Positions 57,029-64,000 of a stretch of 64,000 nt of DNA are shown piece after piece. Within the stretch, counting starts at the first letter, position 1, and the number at the start of each line of letters is the position of its first letter. The position numbers and the translations under genes are program-made. The notes beneath the pieces were generated by a model. That model was given only the letters and a program-made list of their open reading frames with translations, made no database searches and was not told the origin of the DNA. The stretch is from Pseudomonas sp. HN11 (lineage in GTDB: Bacteria; Pseudomonadota; Gammaproteobacteria; Pseudomonadales; Pseudomonadaceae), in contig NZ_CP089985.1 of NCBI RefSeq assembly GCF_021390155.1, positions 6,209,118-6,273,117 on the forward strand, given 5' to 3'.

Positions 57029-59467
57029 ATGCGCCTTCCTATCCAGTTCCGCCAGCGACTTTCCCTCCACGGCATGACCTATAGCCTCCTGCTCGGCACG
57101 GCTGCCACTGCCGGTGTCTTGCTATCCACAGATGTCATGGCCACCAGCGCGGTGCAACACTACGCCATTGACGCCGGCCCTCTGGACAGTGCCTTGAGCC
57201 AATTTGCAGCCAGGGCGAACGTGATCCTGTCTTTTTCGCCACAGCAAACCGCGCGATTGAGCACACCAGGCCTGGAGGGTGATTACTCGGTAGACCACGG
57301 TTTTGTAATGCTGCTGCAAAACTCGGGGTTACAAGCAGTGGTTCAGGCGCCCGGCAGTTATATCTTGCAGGCCGCTCCGACTGGCGAGCTCACACTCGCG
57401 CCGACCACCGTCAGTACTTATCAACAGGGTGGTTTCAATCAAGAGATTGCTGGGGATGTGGGCTACAAGGCACAAAGCAGCCGGATCGGCACCAAGACCA
57501 GCACGCCTCTGTCGGAAACGCCCCGTTCGGTCTCGGTTGTCACCGGCCAGCGTATCAAGGATCAGAAATCCCAGACCCTGACTGAAGTCCTGGGCTACGT
57601 GCCGGGCATCTTCGCGCCCCCCTTCGCCGCCGGCGATGGTTTGGCAGGTGACCTGTTTTTCATTCGGGGCTTCAATGCCACGGACTATGGCTACGGCCTG
57701 CTGCGTGATGGCCTACGTGTGCAGGGGAATAGGTACGACACTACTAGCGAGCCTTATGGCCTGGAGCGTGTTGAAATCTTCCGTGGTCCTTCTTCTCTGC
57801 TCTACGGTGAAAATGCCCCTGGTGGTTTGGTCAACCTGGTCAGCAAACACCCTACGGCTACGCCACAAGGCGAAGTGCAGTTGGGATATGGCTCGAATAA
57901 CCGACGCCAGGTGGGTGTGGATATCTCGGGCCCGCTCAACGACAGCGGCAATATCCTTGGTCGAGTGGTGATGCTCGGTCGTAAGTCCGACACACAGACC
58001 GATCATGTCCCGGACGATCGCCTCTACATCGCGCCGTCCCTGACCTTGAATTTCGATGATTACAACACCCTCACCCTGTTGGCCAATTATCAGAAGGACC
58101 ACACCAACCTGGAACTTGGCCTACCGGCTGCAGGTACCTTGCTCAAAAATCCCAATGGCAAGCTGTCCAAGCACACCCTGCTTGGCGATCCGGACTGGAA
58201 TACGTTCGAGCGCGAAGCCTGGAGCACCGGCTATGAATTCAGCCACAGTTTCAACGACGATTGGCAGTTCCGTCAGAACTCACGCTACATGCAGTCGCGC
58301 ATCAACCGCCATGAAACCTGGCCCAGCGCATTGAATAACCGCGGCTTCGGCACTCAGCTGAACATGACCGCCTACGACCGCTACAACAAATCGATGGTCT
58401 ACTCGCTGGATAACCAACTGGAAGGCAAATTCCAGGTCGGTGGACTGGAGAACACTGTGCTGTTCGGCGCCAGCTACGACCGCACCTCGTTCAACCAGGA
58501 TTGGGACGCGGGGTTTGCCGGCACCATCAATGTGTATAACCCGGTGTACCTGCGCGATCCGCTGACTCCGGTGGCGGTGCAAAACACATTGCTCGAACAG
58601 CAGATGAAAGGGGTTTATGCGCAGATCCAGAGCAAGTATGACCATTGGCTGTTTTTGCTCGGCGGACGCCAGGACTGGGTCGACAGCGATTTCCGCGACA
58701 AGGTGAACAAAGCCAGCAACACCAGCTCTGAAGACCGAAAGTTCACTTACCAGGGCGGAGTGATGTATCAGTTCGACAATGGCCTGACGCCGTATGTCAG
58801 CTATTCCACTGCTTTTGTACCGGTGCAGCAGATCTCCAACGCAGGATCCCCCTTAAAGCCGATCACCAGCAGCCAATATGAAGTGGGCGTGAAGTACGAG
58901 CCGATCGGCTGGGATACAGCGATGACCGTGTCGGTGTATGACCTGCGTAAAGAAGACGACACCTACCTTGACGCCACCACCAACAGTTACCGCCAGGTGG
59001 GCGAAAGTCGAGCCAAAGGTGCGGAAGTCGAGGTGAACAGCAATCTCACGCCCAACCTGAGCGTGACGGCTGCCTATACCTACACGGATGCGCGAATTAC
59101 CAAAGACTCAGCGACCTCACTGGTCGAGGGCCGTCAGATGACGGGGGTTCCGCGTAACCAGGCCTCGGTGTGGGGTAAGTACCGTTTACTCGATGGCCAA
59201 CTCAAAGGTTTGTCCCTGGGCGGAGGTGTGCGTTATTTCGACAGCACCTTTTCCTATACCGCGCCAACGCTCTACGGGAAGCTGGATGCGGGTAGCGTCA
59301 CCTTGGTGGATGCGGCCATTGGCTACCAGATCGACCAGCACTGGTCAGTGGATGTGAACGCTAAAAACCTGTTCGACAAGGAATATGTATCCGGTTGCAA
59401 CGATGCGGGCCGCTGTTACTGGGGTGACAGCCGTACCTTGCTCGGTACGGTGTCTTACAATTGGTAG
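57029..59467 (+). CDS. TonB-dependent siderophore receptor with signalling domain
   Basis: 812 aa. A signal peptide is followed by an STN signalling domain (about residues 45-120: HYAIDAGPLDSALSQFAARA), the plug (SETPRSVSVVTGQRI, RVEIFRGPSSLLYGENAPGG) and a 22-strand beta barrel ending in CYWGDSRTLLGTVSYNW. This C-terminus and the plug resemble receptors for hydroxamates such as ferrichrome or ferrioxamine, but the substrate is uncertain. The STN domain talks to the FecR protein encoded 91 bases upstream. Confidence 0.92.
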   Translation: MRLPIQFRQRLSLHGMTYSLLLGTAATAGVLLSTDVMATSAVQHYAIDAGPLDSALSQFAARANVILSFSPQQTARLSTPGLEGDYSVDHGFVMLLQNSGLQAVVQAPGSYILQAAPTGELTLAPTTVSTYQQGGFNQEIAGDVGYKAQSSRIGTKTSTPLSETPRSVSVVTGQRIKDQKSQTLTEVLGYVPGIFAPPFAAGDGLAGDLFFIRGFNATDYGYGLLRDGLRVQGNRYDTTSEPYGLERVEIFRGPSSLLYGENAPGGLVNLVSKHPTATPQGEVQLGYGSNNRRQVGVDISGPLNDSGNILGRVVMLGRKSDTQTDHVPDDRLYIAPSLTLNFDDYNTLTLLANYQKDHTNLELGLPAAGTLLKNPNGKLSKHTLLGDPDWNTFEREAWSTGYEFSHSFNDDWQFRQNSRYMQSRINRHETWPSALNNRGFGTQLNMTAYDRYNKSMVYSLDNQLEGKFQVGGLENTVLFGASYDRTSFNQDWDAGFAGTINVYNPVYLRDPLTPVAVQNTLLEQQMKGVYAQIQSKYDHWLFLLGGRQDWVDSDFRDKVNKASNTSSEDRKFTYQGGVMYQFDNGLTPYVSYSTAFVPVQQISNAGSPLKPITSSQYEVGVKYEPIGWDTAMTVSVYDLRKEDDTYLDATTNSYRQVGESRAKGAEVEVNSNLTPNLSVTAAYTYTDARITKDSATSLVEGRQMTGVPRNQASVWGKYRLLDGQLKGLSLGGGVRYFDSTFSYTAPTLYGKLDAGSVTLVDAAIGYQIDQHWSVDVNAKNLFDKEYVSGCNDAGRCYWGDSRTLLGTVSYNW

Positions 59468-59486
59468 AACGCTGTGGATAACTTGG

Positions 59487-60857
59487 CTATTTACCGATAC
59501 AGAAGCTCGAAAAAATCCGCCCCAGCAAATCATCGGAGCTGAATGCCCCGGTGATTTCGCCCAACAGCTGCTGTGCCTGACGTAAATCTTCAGCCAGCAG
59601 CTCCCCTGCCCCTGCCAAGGTCAACTGTGCCCGGCCGTGTTCCAAGGCTGCGCTCGCATGGCGCAGCGCCTCCAGATGCCGGCGGCGCGCACTGAAGCTG
59701 CTTTCCGAGGTCTGCTCATAGCCCATGCAGGCCTTGAGGTGCTCGCGCAGCAGTTCCAGGCCTTCCCCCGCAGACTTGGCGCTCAGGCTGATCGTGACAT
59801 GGCCATCAGCGCTGGTTTCCATCGCAATGGCTTCACCCGTCAGGTCGGCTTTGTTACGAATCAAAGTGACCTTGGCCGGGTCCGGCCGTTGCTCAAGGAA
59901 TTCCGGCCACAACGCGAAAGGATCCACAGCCTCGGGCGCCGTCGCATCCACCACCAGCAGAACCCTATCCGCTTCGCCGATGGCCTTGAGCGCGCGTTCC
60001 ACGCCGATCTTTTCCACCTGGTCATCGGTGTCGCGCAAACCGGCCGTGTCGACCACGTGCAATGGCATGCCGTCGATGTGGATATGTTCGCGCAGGATAT
60101 CCCGTGTGGTGCCGGCGATCTCAGTGACGATGGCGGCCTCACGCCCCGCAAGCGCATTCAACAGACTGGATTTGCCTGCATTGGGCCTTCCAGCAATCAC
60201 CACCGTCATGCCGTCACGCAGCAGCGCACCTTGCCCAGCTTCGCGCAGCACTGTGGATAACTCATCACGGACTTTATCGAGCATCGCCAATACATGGCCA
60301 TCCGCGAGGAAGTCGATTTCTTCCTCGGGAAAATCAATCGCCGCCTCGACGTAAATACGCAGGCTGATCAGTTGTTCTGTCAGGTTATGCACACGCAGGG
60401 AGAACGCGCCCTGCAGCGAGCGCAGTGCATTGCGTGCAGCCTGTGCAGAACTGGCCTCGATCAAATCAGCAATGGCTTCAGCCTGGGCCAGGTCGAGCTT
60501 GTCATTGAGAAAGGCGCGTTCGCTGAATTCCCCAGGCCTGGCCAAGCGGCAGCCTAGTTGCAGGCAACGCTGCAGCAACATATCCAGCACAACCGGGCCG
60601 CCGTGGCCCTGCAATTCCAGGACATCCTCCCCGGTAAAGGAATTGGGCCCAGGGAAATAAAGGGCCAAGCCTTCGTCCAGCACCGTTTCGTCTGCATCCA
60701 GGAACGGGCCGTAATGGGCATACCGCGGCTTCAACTCGCGGCCGCTGATAGCCTTGGCTGCAAGGCTTGCGAGCGGCCCGGAAATTCTAACGATACCGAC
60801 ACCGCCGCGACCTTGAGCGGTAGCGACAGCAGCGATGGTTTCACGAGGAGCGCTCAT
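59487..60857 (-). CDS. mnmE: tRNA modification GTPase MnmE
   Basis: 456 aa. N-terminal tetrahydrofolate-binding domain ([20 protein letters not shown]), G domain with [30 protein letters not shown] and RNKADL, and the C-terminal CIGK with the conserved Cys. It forms a complex with MnmG to modify tRNA wobble uridines. The stop lies 19 bases from the TonB receptor stop on the opposite strand. Confidence 0.97.
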   Translation of the reverse strand: MSAPRETIAAVATAQGRGGVGIVRISGPLASLAAKAISGRELKPRYAHYGPFLDADETVLDEGLALYFPGPNSFTGEDVLELQGHGGPVVLDMLLQRCLQLGCRLARPGEFSERAFLNDKLDLAQAEAIADLIEASSAQAARNALRSLQGAFSLRVHNLTEQLISLRIYVEAAIDFPEEEIDFLADGHVLAMLDKVRDELSTVLREAGQGALLRDGMTVVIAGRPNAGKSSLLNALAGREAAIVTEIAGTTRDILREHIHIDGMPLHVVDTAGLRDTDDQVEKIGVERALKAIGEADRVLLVVDATAPEAVDPFALWPEFLEQRPDPAKVTLIRNKADLTGEAIAMETSADGHVTISLSAKSAGEGLELLREHLKACMGYEQTSESSFSARRRHLEALRHASAALEHGRAQLTLAGAGELLAEDLRQAQQLLGEITGAFSSDDLLGRIFSSFCIGK

Positions 60858-60889
60858 CAGCAGGTTCCAGAACTAAAATGACGGAAAGC

Positions 60890-60911
60890 AAAACGCCCCA
60901 CTAGGGGGCGT
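60890..60911 (-). terminator. Terminator after yidC
   Basis: On the minus strand ACGCCCC and GGGGCGT form a 7-bp stem with a 5-base loop, followed by TTTTGCTTT. It ends the rpmH-rnpA-yidD-yidC transcript, 26 bases after the yidC stop. Confidence 0.78.
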
Positions 60912-60936
60912 CTTGAGTGGTTATCCACAGAGTAAA

Positions 60937-62619
60937 TTACGCAGAAGCTTTTGCGGTAGCCGCTTCGATTTTACGTGTGATGTACCACTGTTGAGAGATC
61001 GACAACACGTTGTTGACCACCCAGTACAGCACCAGACCCGCAGGGAACCATAGGAAGAAGAAGGTGAAGATGATTGGCATCATTTTCATCACCTTGGCCT
61101 GCATCGGATCCGGCGGAGTCGGGTTCAGACGCTGCTGGATAAACATGGTCGCGCCCATGATGATCGGCAGGATAAAGAACGGGTCTTTGATCGACAGGTC
61201 AGTTATCCACAGCATGAACGGTGCCTGGCGCATTTCCACGCTTTCCAGGAGTACCCAGTACAGCGAGAGGAAAACCGGCATCTGCACCAGAATCGGCAAG
61301 CATCCACCCAGCGGGTTGATCTTCTCTTTCTTGTACAGCTCCATCATGGCCTGCGACATTTTCTGCCGGTCATCGCCATGTTGCTCTTTCAGCGCCGCCA
61401 GTTTCGGAGCCACGGCACGCATGCGCGCCATCGACTTGTAGCTGGCTGCCGAGAGAGGGAAGAAAATCCCCTTGATCAGCATGGTCAGGAAGATGATCGA
61501 GAAACCCCAGTTACCCACAATGCTGTGGATATGTTGCAGCAACCAGAAAATCGGCTGGGCGATGAACCACAGGAAGCCGTAATCCACAGTCAATTCCAGA
61601 CCTGGGGACAACTCTTTCAGCACGGCCTGGCTTTTCGGACCGGCATACAGGGTGGCACTGGTTTCAGCCTTGGCACCTGGCGCGACGGTCAACGCCGGGC
61701 CAGTAAAGCCAATGATGTAGTTACCCTGGCTGTCCTTACGGGTTTGAACCAGGTTCGCTTCACCCTTGCTCGGGATCCAGGCGGTCACGAAGTAGTGTTG
61801 CAACCAGGCAACCCAGCCACCTTGGACGGTTTCTTTCAGCGAGCCCTTGTCGATGTCTTTCATCGACACTTTTTTGTACGGCTCGTTACTCGTCCACAGG
61901 GCAGCGCCCAGGTAAGTCGCGGTGCCTGTGGCAGTGCTGGAAGAAGGATCGGAACTGGCGTCACGCTTGAGCTGGGCAAACAGGTTGCCGCTCCAGGGTT
62001 TGTCGCTTTCGTTGTCGATCAGGTAAGTGACCTTCAAGTCGTACAGACCCCGGGTGAAGCTGAAGCGTTTGATGTAATTGACGCCGTCGAGGCTGAATTT
62101 CAGGTCGACGTTCAACTGGTTCTGGCCATCAGCCAGTTGATAAGTCTTCTGTTCGGTCGAATAAACCGGACGACCGGTAGCACGAGCATCCGGACCGTTG
62201 GTGCCGGTCAGGCCACTTTGCGCCAGATAAGTACGTTCACCACCGTTATCGAACAGCTGGAACGGAACATCCGGATGGTCTTGGCGACGTGGGTACAGCG
62301 GCAATTTCAACTGCGCGATATCACCACCTTGTGGGTCGATAGCCAGGTCGAGCACATCCGTTTTGACGTGGATGAGGTCTTTATTGGTGACCACTGGCGT
62401 TTCTAAAGGGGCGCTTGTCTCGCCATTCGCGCTGGGAACATCGGCACTCGCGGACGCATTGTTACCCAGCGGGGTGTCCGGAATAGCCGGCGCAGCCTGA
62501 TTGGTAGCAACATTCTGAGTCGGCAGGGCAGCCTGGCCGTAGTCCTGGTTCCACTTAAGAACCATGACGTAGGACACGATTGCCAGGGCGACGATCAGGA
62601 TCGTGCGTTTAATATCCAT
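60937..62619 (-). CDS. yidC: Membrane protein insertase YidC
   Basis: 560 aa. N-terminal membrane anchor (MDIKRTILIVALAIVSYVM), a periplasmic beta domain (about residues 55-340) and the conserved C-terminal five-helix core (GNWGFSIIFLTMLIKGIFFP, YKKEKINPLGGCLPILVQMP, FTFFFLWFPAGLVLYWVVNN). It inserts and folds inner-membrane proteins, including the ATP synthase c subunit encoded nearby. Confidence 0.98.
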   Translation of the reverse strand: MDIKRTILIVALAIVSYVMVLKWNQDYGQAALPTQNVATNQAAPAIPDTPLGNNASASADVPSANGETSAPLETPVVTNKDLIHVKTDVLDLAIDPQGGDIAQLKLPLYPRRQDHPDVPFQLFDNGGERTYLAQSGLTGTNGPDARATGRPVYSTEQKTYQLADGQNQLNVDLKFSLDGVNYIKRFSFTRGLYDLKVTYLIDNESDKPWSGNLFAQLKRDASSDPSSSTATGTATYLGAALWTSNEPYKKVSMKDIDKGSLKETVQGGWVAWLQHYFVTAWIPSKGEANLVQTRKDSQGNYIIGFTGPALTVAPGAKAETSATLYAGPKSQAVLKELSPGLELTVDYGFLWFIAQPIFWLLQHIHSIVGNWGFSIIFLTMLIKGIFFPLSAASYKSMARMRAVAPKLAALKEQHGDDRQKMSQAMMELYKKEKINPLGGCLPILVQMPVFLSLYWVLLESVEMRQAPFMLWITDLSIKDPFFILPIIMGATMFIQQRLNPTPPDPMQAKVMKMMPIIFTFFFLWFPAGLVLYWVVNNVLSISQQWYITRKIEAATAKASA

Positions 62620-62621
62620 GA

Positions 62622-62867
62622 TTACTCGGCCATCGAAGAAGAACGGGAGGTAGGGATAGGTGGAACCGGGTCATAACCACCGGGATTCCACGGATGACAG
62701 CGACCTAAACGACGAAAGGTCAGCCAGCCACCGCGCAGAAGACCATGATTTTCTATGGCCTCTAACGCGTAGCAGGAACAACTGGGGTAGAAACGACAGT
62801 GGTTGGCCATCAGAGGACTAATGGCATAGCGATAAAACTGGATCGGAACGAGGGCCAGTTTACGCAT
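62622..62867 (-). CDS. yidD: Membrane protein insertion efficiency factor YidD
   Basis: 81 aa. Characteristic [20 protein letters not shown], then [17 protein letters not shown] and [17 protein letters not shown]. It lies between rnpA and yidC (2 bases) as in most bacteria. The start overlaps the 3' end of rnpA by 8 bases; ATG 62870 is also possible. Confidence 0.96.
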   Translation of the reverse strand: MRKLALVPIQFYRYAISPLMANHCRFYPSCSCYALEAIENHGLLRGGWLTFRRLGRCHPWNPGGYDPVPPIPTSRSSSMAE

Positions 62868-63267
62868 CAAGGCTGTCTACCCCTACAGTTTCGGTGTTGG
62901 CAGCTGGAGCTGGTTTGTTGGTACGCGCCAGACGTTTCCAGAGCTTGCCGAAATGCTGAATCAATTCGGGGTTTTCTACGTCACCCAAGCCTTTGCGCGC
63001 GACTATAACGATATCCCAACCAACCAGAGTGTCCTGGTGGAGGCGAAACGATTCGCGCATCAGACGCTTGAGGCGATTGCGCTCAACGGAGAGCTTTACG
63101 CTCTTCTTGCCGATCACCAACCCGAGACGGGGGTGATCAAGATCGTTGTTACGCGCAAGGAGCAGGAGATTTTTCCCCGGAACCTTGCCGGTGGGGGAGT
63201 CAAAGACTGCCTTGAAATGCCGGGGGGTTAGCAGACGCTTTTCCCGACTGAAGTCCTGACTCACCAC
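62860..63267 (-). CDS. rnpA: Ribonuclease P protein component
   Basis: 135 aa. Protein part of RNase P, which removes 5' leaders from tRNA precursors. RNR motif [13 protein letters not shown], and [17 protein letters not shown] near the N-terminus. The start is a GTG at 63267 (two tandem GTG codons) by comparison with known Pseudomonas RnpA; the longer in-frame ATG would extend into rpmH. Confidence 0.95.
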   Translation of the reverse strand: MVSQDFSREKRLLTPRHFKAVFDSPTGKVPGKNLLLLARNNDLDHPRLGLVIGKKSVKLSVERNRLKRLMRESFRLHQDTLVGWDIVIVARKGLGDVENPELIQHFGKLWKRLARTNKPAPAANTETVGVDSLDA

Positions 63268-63280
63268 CAGTACCGGATTA

Positions 63281-63415
63281 TCAAACTGCCAGACGCGCAC
63301 GACCTTTGGCGCGGCGACGCGACAGGACAGCACGGCCGTTCTTGGTAGCCATGCGAGCACGGAAGCCGTGGGTGCGGGCGCGTTTGATGGTGCTTGGTTG
63401 GAAAGTACGTTTCAT
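63281..63415 (-). CDS. rpmH: 50S ribosomal protein L34
   Basis: 44 aa, [19 protein letters not shown] at the start and [13 protein letters not shown] at the end, typical bL34. AGG lies 10 bases before the ATG. First gene of the rpmH-rnpA-yidD-yidC operon and directly next to oriC. Confidence 0.98.
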   Translation of the reverse strand: MKRTFQPSTIKRARTHGFRARMATKNGRAVLSRRRAKGRARLAV

Positions 63416-64000
63416 GGCGTTGTTACCTGGTTCGTCCACAACGGGCCGGAATGGCCCCCGTTTTAAGAGACCGGCGATTCTAGTGAAAGCAAGCCTCTAG
63501 GTCAATTTCCAACCAGCTTTTCCTTTAATTAGATCTCCACAGGCCATCCGGTCATTTCTGTCCGCCAGGCTTCCACCGGTCATGGGATAGATATAAAAAT
63601 AAAGAAGGAAGTTATTTAAAGCTTTTCTGTAAAGCTTATAAAAGCTAGGCAGCCAATCATCTGTGGATAACTACGTTAAGGCCATATTCTACATGGTGTA
63701 CAGAGGATGACAACACGGGGGAGAAACGGTGCTCTGCCTGTGCTGCGCTGTCGGATAAGCTGTGGGTGGAATGGCTTGTTATCCACAGGTCAGTTATCCA
63801 CAGACTTTGGACCTCATTTGTACAACGACCTTAAGGGCGCTTATCCACAGAGCTTATGCACAGACCATTGGTCGCCTTTATAACCGTTAAGACGTTGATT
63901 TTGGCTGGCCTGTGATCAAGCTACATGTGGATAAGTGGGCGGCTCGCCGCTACAATGGCGGCTGTTTTTGCCTCACCGGCTTTCAACTTAGGGGATATCC
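63416..64000. other. oriC: Chromosomal replication origin oriC (rpmH-dnaA region)
   Basis: About 585 bases without a gene. Perfect DnaA boxes: TGTGGATAA at 63662-63670 and 63926-63934, and TTATCCACA at 63779-63787, 63794-63802 and 63841-63849; TTATGCACA at 63854-63862 has one mismatch. AT-rich stretch around 63585-63650 is a candidate unwinding element. dnaA should start just past the window end. Gene order rpmH-oriC-dnaA is as known for the cloned Pseudomonas origin. Confidence 0.92.

Overview
The window is a chromosomal segment of a fluorescent-type Pseudomonas (probably the P. fluorescens group). Codon use is GC-rich, and the right part has the order glmS-glmR-glmU-atpCDGAHFEBI-parB-parA-rsmG-mnmG ... 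mnmE-yidC-yidD-rnpA-rpmH, which leads into oriC at the right edge. dnaA should start just beyond base 64000, so the window is the last ~64 kb before the replication origin. Almost all functional calls come from recognising protein families in the translated sequence; no database search was run.

Layout. 1-7.5 kb: 3' part of uvrD, a Tim44-like membrane protein, an SMI1/KNR4 protein, a CPA2 antiporter, an acyl-CoA thioesterase, pdxY and a DUF3301 protein. 7.5-18.3 kb: a zinc-starvation (Zur) block. Two divergent Zur boxes (10863-10875 and 12607-12619) control a leftward unit (dksA2, two COG0523 GTPases and a DUF1826 protein), the amidase amiA, and a rightward operon (folE2, a zinc ABC transporter, a second hisI, a gamma carbonic anhydrase and a second dihydroorotase). 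Several of these are spare versions of zinc enzymes with zinc ligands missing. 18.3-22 kb: DUF3617 protein, cardiolipin synthase, an orphan, and a Cfa-type methyltransferase. 22-24 kb: a bufferin-like RiPP cluster (Cys-rich precursor, MNIO enzyme, DUF2063 partner). 24.2-30.0 kb: a four-gene operon of three SPFH proteins (one with a His-rich N-terminus) and a P1B-type ATPase, preceded by a third Zur-like box. 30.2-35.9 kb: a six-gene lipid cluster resembling E. coli ynbABCD plus an acyltransferase. 35.9-37.1 kb: a mobile mystery protein A/B pair (Xre-type regulator and Fic protein) behind four phased palindromes. 37.2-39.2 kb: small accessory genes, an Lrp regulator and a LysE exporter. 39.2-54.9 kb: the conserved glm, atp and par core. 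55-59.5 kb: a Fur-box-controlled sigma/anti-sigma/TonB-receptor cassette between mnmG and mnmE, next to a DnaA-box cluster. 59.5-64 kb: mnmE, yidC, yidD, rnpA, rpmH and oriC.

The most notable features are the Zur-linked SPFH/P-type ATPase operon, the zinc-ligand substitutions in HisI2 and PyrC2, the ynb-like lipid cluster, the bufferin cluster, the Fic protein whose catalytic His is Tyr, and a near-perfect parS palindrome inside folE2.
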